Of a DNA stretch of 8,421 nt, positions 6,903 to 8,421 are shown one piece after another. Origin of the DNA: Bacteroidota bacterium (GTDB lineage Bacteria > Bacteroidota > Bacteroidia > NS11-12g > UBA9320). The position numbers and the translations under genes were made by a program. The notes beneath the pieces are model-generated. The model saw only the letters and a program-made list of their open reading frames with translations. It was not told the origin of the DNA and searched no databases. The stretch lies in the NCBI GenBank assembly GCA_003485825.1, contig DNHN01000097.1, positions 1 to 8,421 on the forward strand, in the 5' to 3' direction. Position 1 is the first letter of the stretch. The number at the start of each line of letters is the position of its first letter.

Positions 6903-8279
6903 CTATCCTTTCTCGTTAAACTTTTTTACTTCATCGTAGAACTTGTCTACTGCTAATTTCTTAGGCTTGATGGTAATCAGCTCTTTCACTTTATCCAGTA
7001 CTTTCTTATCTACGACTACATCACGTATACGCATTAAGTAACCTTTATCTTCTCTGTTTTTAGCTTCAAAGTTTTGAACCATCGCAGGATCAGGGTTATT
7101 AAGACCGTACTGTCTTAGCATCTGTGCGGTGTAAGCGAAGGAAGTTTGATTAATATCCTCATCGGTTACTTCTACATTTTCCTGTTCTGCTATTTTCTCT
7201 CTTATTAGTTGCTTCTTAAGTACACCAGATTCTTTGCTATACAGCTCATCTATGTTCTCCGCAGTATAGGTCTCAGGCTTGGTACCTTGTAACCATCTCT
7301 TTAAGAAATCATCAGGAAGGCTCAGCTTGTGATTCGCATCAAGCACTGCATTGATTTCTGCTTCTAGTTGCTTCTCAGCTTCTGCCACATAATATGCTCC
7401 TAGATTTTCTTCTATCTTCTTCTTAAACTCTTCCTCATTAGCTACAGCTCCAGGTCCCATTACGAGGTCAAAAAATGCTTGATCTAGTTCTGCTTCCTTT
7501 ACTCTTCTAATTTCCTTTACTTCTCCTTTGAACGTCTTATTGAGGGTAGGAATTACATCTTTCTCTATACCTAGAGACTGAGCAATTACCATTTCATTGT
7601 CATTGAAGAGATCAAAAACATTCAGTTCGAGTACATCACCTGTACTTACACCTACGAGTTGTTTTTTCACTTTCTTACTTTTCACTACTTCAGGTAGCAC
7701 GGTCACTTCTTGCTCAAAGATGCCACCATCCTTGTGCTCACCTTTTTTATCTACCTCCGTCATCAACATTACGACTGAGTCATTTTCTGTCTCAGACTTG
7801 TCTACTACATCGAGCTTTCCGTTTTGCCTTCTTAGGTTCCTAATTTCAGTCTCTATTTCCTTACCATCTAGCTCTATCTCATAACGCGTTAGCTTATCCT
7901 TAGTGCTGATGTTTAAATCAAAGACAGGAGCTAATCCTAGATCGAAGTGAAATGTAAAGTCACCGTAATTATCAAAATCGGTTTCACCTTCTTTTTCTTC
8001 ACTTGTCATCGGCTGACCTAAAATATCGATCTTGTTATCTTGAAGATACTTATACAGCTGCTCAGAAGTCAGTCTGTTTACTTCTTCGAATAAAGCACTT
8101 CTGCCGATCATCTGTTTCACCATTCCTATCGGAACAGTTCCTGGTCTGAAACCTGGAATTTTAGCTTTTTTACGATAGTCTTTAAACTGCTTGTCTAAAT
8201 TCTCTTTGTAATCCTCGTTTGTGATTTGTACGCTTATGATAGCGTTGAAATCATCTTTTTTTTCAAAGGTAACGTTCAC
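6903..8279 (-). CDS. tig: trigger factor, ribosome-associated chaperone
   Basis: Trigger factor binds the ribosome near the exit tunnel and shields nascent chains. The 458 residues are close to the usual length. The N-terminal ribosome-binding domain (about 1-130) contains the signature GFRPGTVP at 43-50, the same position as in E. coli. The middle PPIase (FKBP-like) region, about 160-255, is divergent: I cannot find the PGFE-type active-site motif or the usual aromatic residues, so isomerase activity is doubtful. The C-terminal part (about 260-458) is charged, helical-looking and fits the SurA-like arm domain. The start is GTG at 8279-8277, since I see no ATG upstream in frame and the next Met (residue 53) lies beyond the ribosome-binding signature. 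A strong terminator follows the stop. No clear promoter is visible at 8280-8359. Confidence 0.95.
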   Translation of the reverse strand: MNVTFEKKDDFNAIISVQITNEDYKENLDKQFKDYRKKAKIPGFRPGTVPIGMVKQMIGRSALFEEVNRLTSEQLYKYLQDNKIDILGQPMTSEEKEGETDFDNYGDFTFHFDLGLAPVFDLNISTKDKLTRYEIELDGKEIETEIRNLRRQNGKLDVVDKSETENDSVVMLMTEVDKKGEHKDGGIFEQEVTVLPEVVKSKKVKKQLVGVSTGDVLELNVFDLFNDNEMVIAQSLGIEKDVIPTLNKTFKGEVKEIRRVKEAELDQAFFDLVMGPGAVANEEEFKKKIEENLGAYYVAEAEKQLEAEINAVLDANHKLSLPDDFLKRWLQGTKPETYTAENIDELYSKESGVLKKQLIREKIAEQENVEVTDEDINQTSFAYTAQMLRQYGLNNPDPAMVQNFEAKNREDKGYLMRIRDVVVDKKVLDKVKELITIKPKKLAVDKFYDEVKKFNEKG

Positions 8280-8359
8280 TGAAGTCTCTATTAATAAAGT
8301 GTGTATGTGTTAATTTGATGCTTAAAGCTTTGTCCTTAAAAAGGCAGTTTCTATAAAAG

Positions 8360-8387
8360 ACAAAACCCTGTTTTAGCAGGGCTTTGT
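8360..8387 (-). terminator. Rho-independent terminator downstream of the tRNA gene
   Basis: On the minus strand an 11-bp stem, ACAAAGCCCTG with CAGGGTTTTGT, contains a single G-U pair and encloses a 6-nt loop (CTAAAA). It is followed by CTTTTATAG, a short T-run. It begins 13 nt after the tRNA 3' end and ends about 80 nt before the tig start codon, so it most likely ends the tRNA transcript. Confidence 0.85.
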
Positions 8388-8399
8388 ACTCTTCTATAG

Positions 8400-8421
8400 T
8401 GCGGGCGAAAGGACTCGAACC
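8400..8421 (-). tRNA. tRNA gene, 3' end only (isotype uncertain, possibly Leu)
   Basis: On the minus strand the last 22 bases read as a tRNA 3' end: GGTTCGAGTCC, which is the T-loop with part of its stem, then TTT closing the stem, the acceptor strand CGCCCGC and discriminator A. The gene continues beyond the right edge, so the anticodon is not visible. The 5' acceptor strand should be GCGGGCG. That strand with an A discriminator would suit a leucine tRNA, but this is only a guess. No CCA is encoded; the next bases are CTA. Confidence 0.85.

Noticed and set aside
7597..7884. Plus-strand open frame of 95 codons, very Ser/Thr/Phe rich
   Set aside because: It mirrors the acidic and lysine-rich codons of tig on the other strand; composition and position mark it as a shadow.
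8280..8359. Promoter for tig
   Set aside because: I scanned the minus strand and found no TAnnTTTG match; a promoter probably exists but cannot be supported from the sequence.
1..8421. Mobile elements, CRISPR arrays, toxin-antitoxin or defence genes
   Set aside because: No transposase, integrase, direct-repeat array or defence-type motif is visible; every long frame is a housekeeping or polysaccharide-assembly gene.

Overview
The window is a compact, entirely minus-strand stretch of a bacterial chromosome, most likely from a member of the Bacteroidota. Three things support this. The ClpP N-terminus begins MDYGKEFRKYAIKHQGIS, as in that phylum. The trigger factor has the divergent middle domain seen in the group. 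Two intergenic regions carry the Bacteroidota-type -7 promoter element TAnnTTTG, with no obvious Shine-Dalgarno sequences. Genus cannot be assigned from sequence inspection alone.

In transcription order (right to left) the window holds: the 3' end of a tRNA gene (8400-8421) with its terminator (8360-8387); tig, trigger factor (6903-8279); a strong hairpin terminator (6852-6886); a candidate promoter followed by clpP (6114-6800) and clpX (4887-6110); a UMF1/Atg22-like MFS transporter (3460-4833); a Wzx-type oligosaccharide flippase (2023-3456); a candidate promoter followed by a Wzz-like chain-length determinant (963-1970); and the N-terminal two thirds of an O-antigen ligase/polymerase-family membrane protein (1-962), which runs off the left edge. 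No gap exceeds 300 bases, and I see no plus-strand gene.

Functionally there are two blocks. The right block is protein quality control: trigger factor folds nascent chains at the ribosome, and ClpX unfolds substrates and feeds them to the ClpP chamber. The left block is the membrane machinery of a Wzx/Wzy-type surface polysaccharide pathway: flippase, chain-length regulator, and polymerase or ligase. The UMF1 transporter lies between them and is nearly fused to the flippase gene (3 nt gap).

Nothing here looks like a new defence system, mobile element or array. The points worth a second look are at gene junctions. At three boundaries (clpP/clpX, transporter/flippase, wzz/polymerase) the next start follows the previous stop within 0-3 nt and in the same reading frame. 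Three well-conserved genes (tig, clpX, the transporter) appear to start with GTG or TTG rather than ATG. A terminator followed directly by a promoter separates tig from clpP. An inverted repeat overlaps the candidate wzz promoter.
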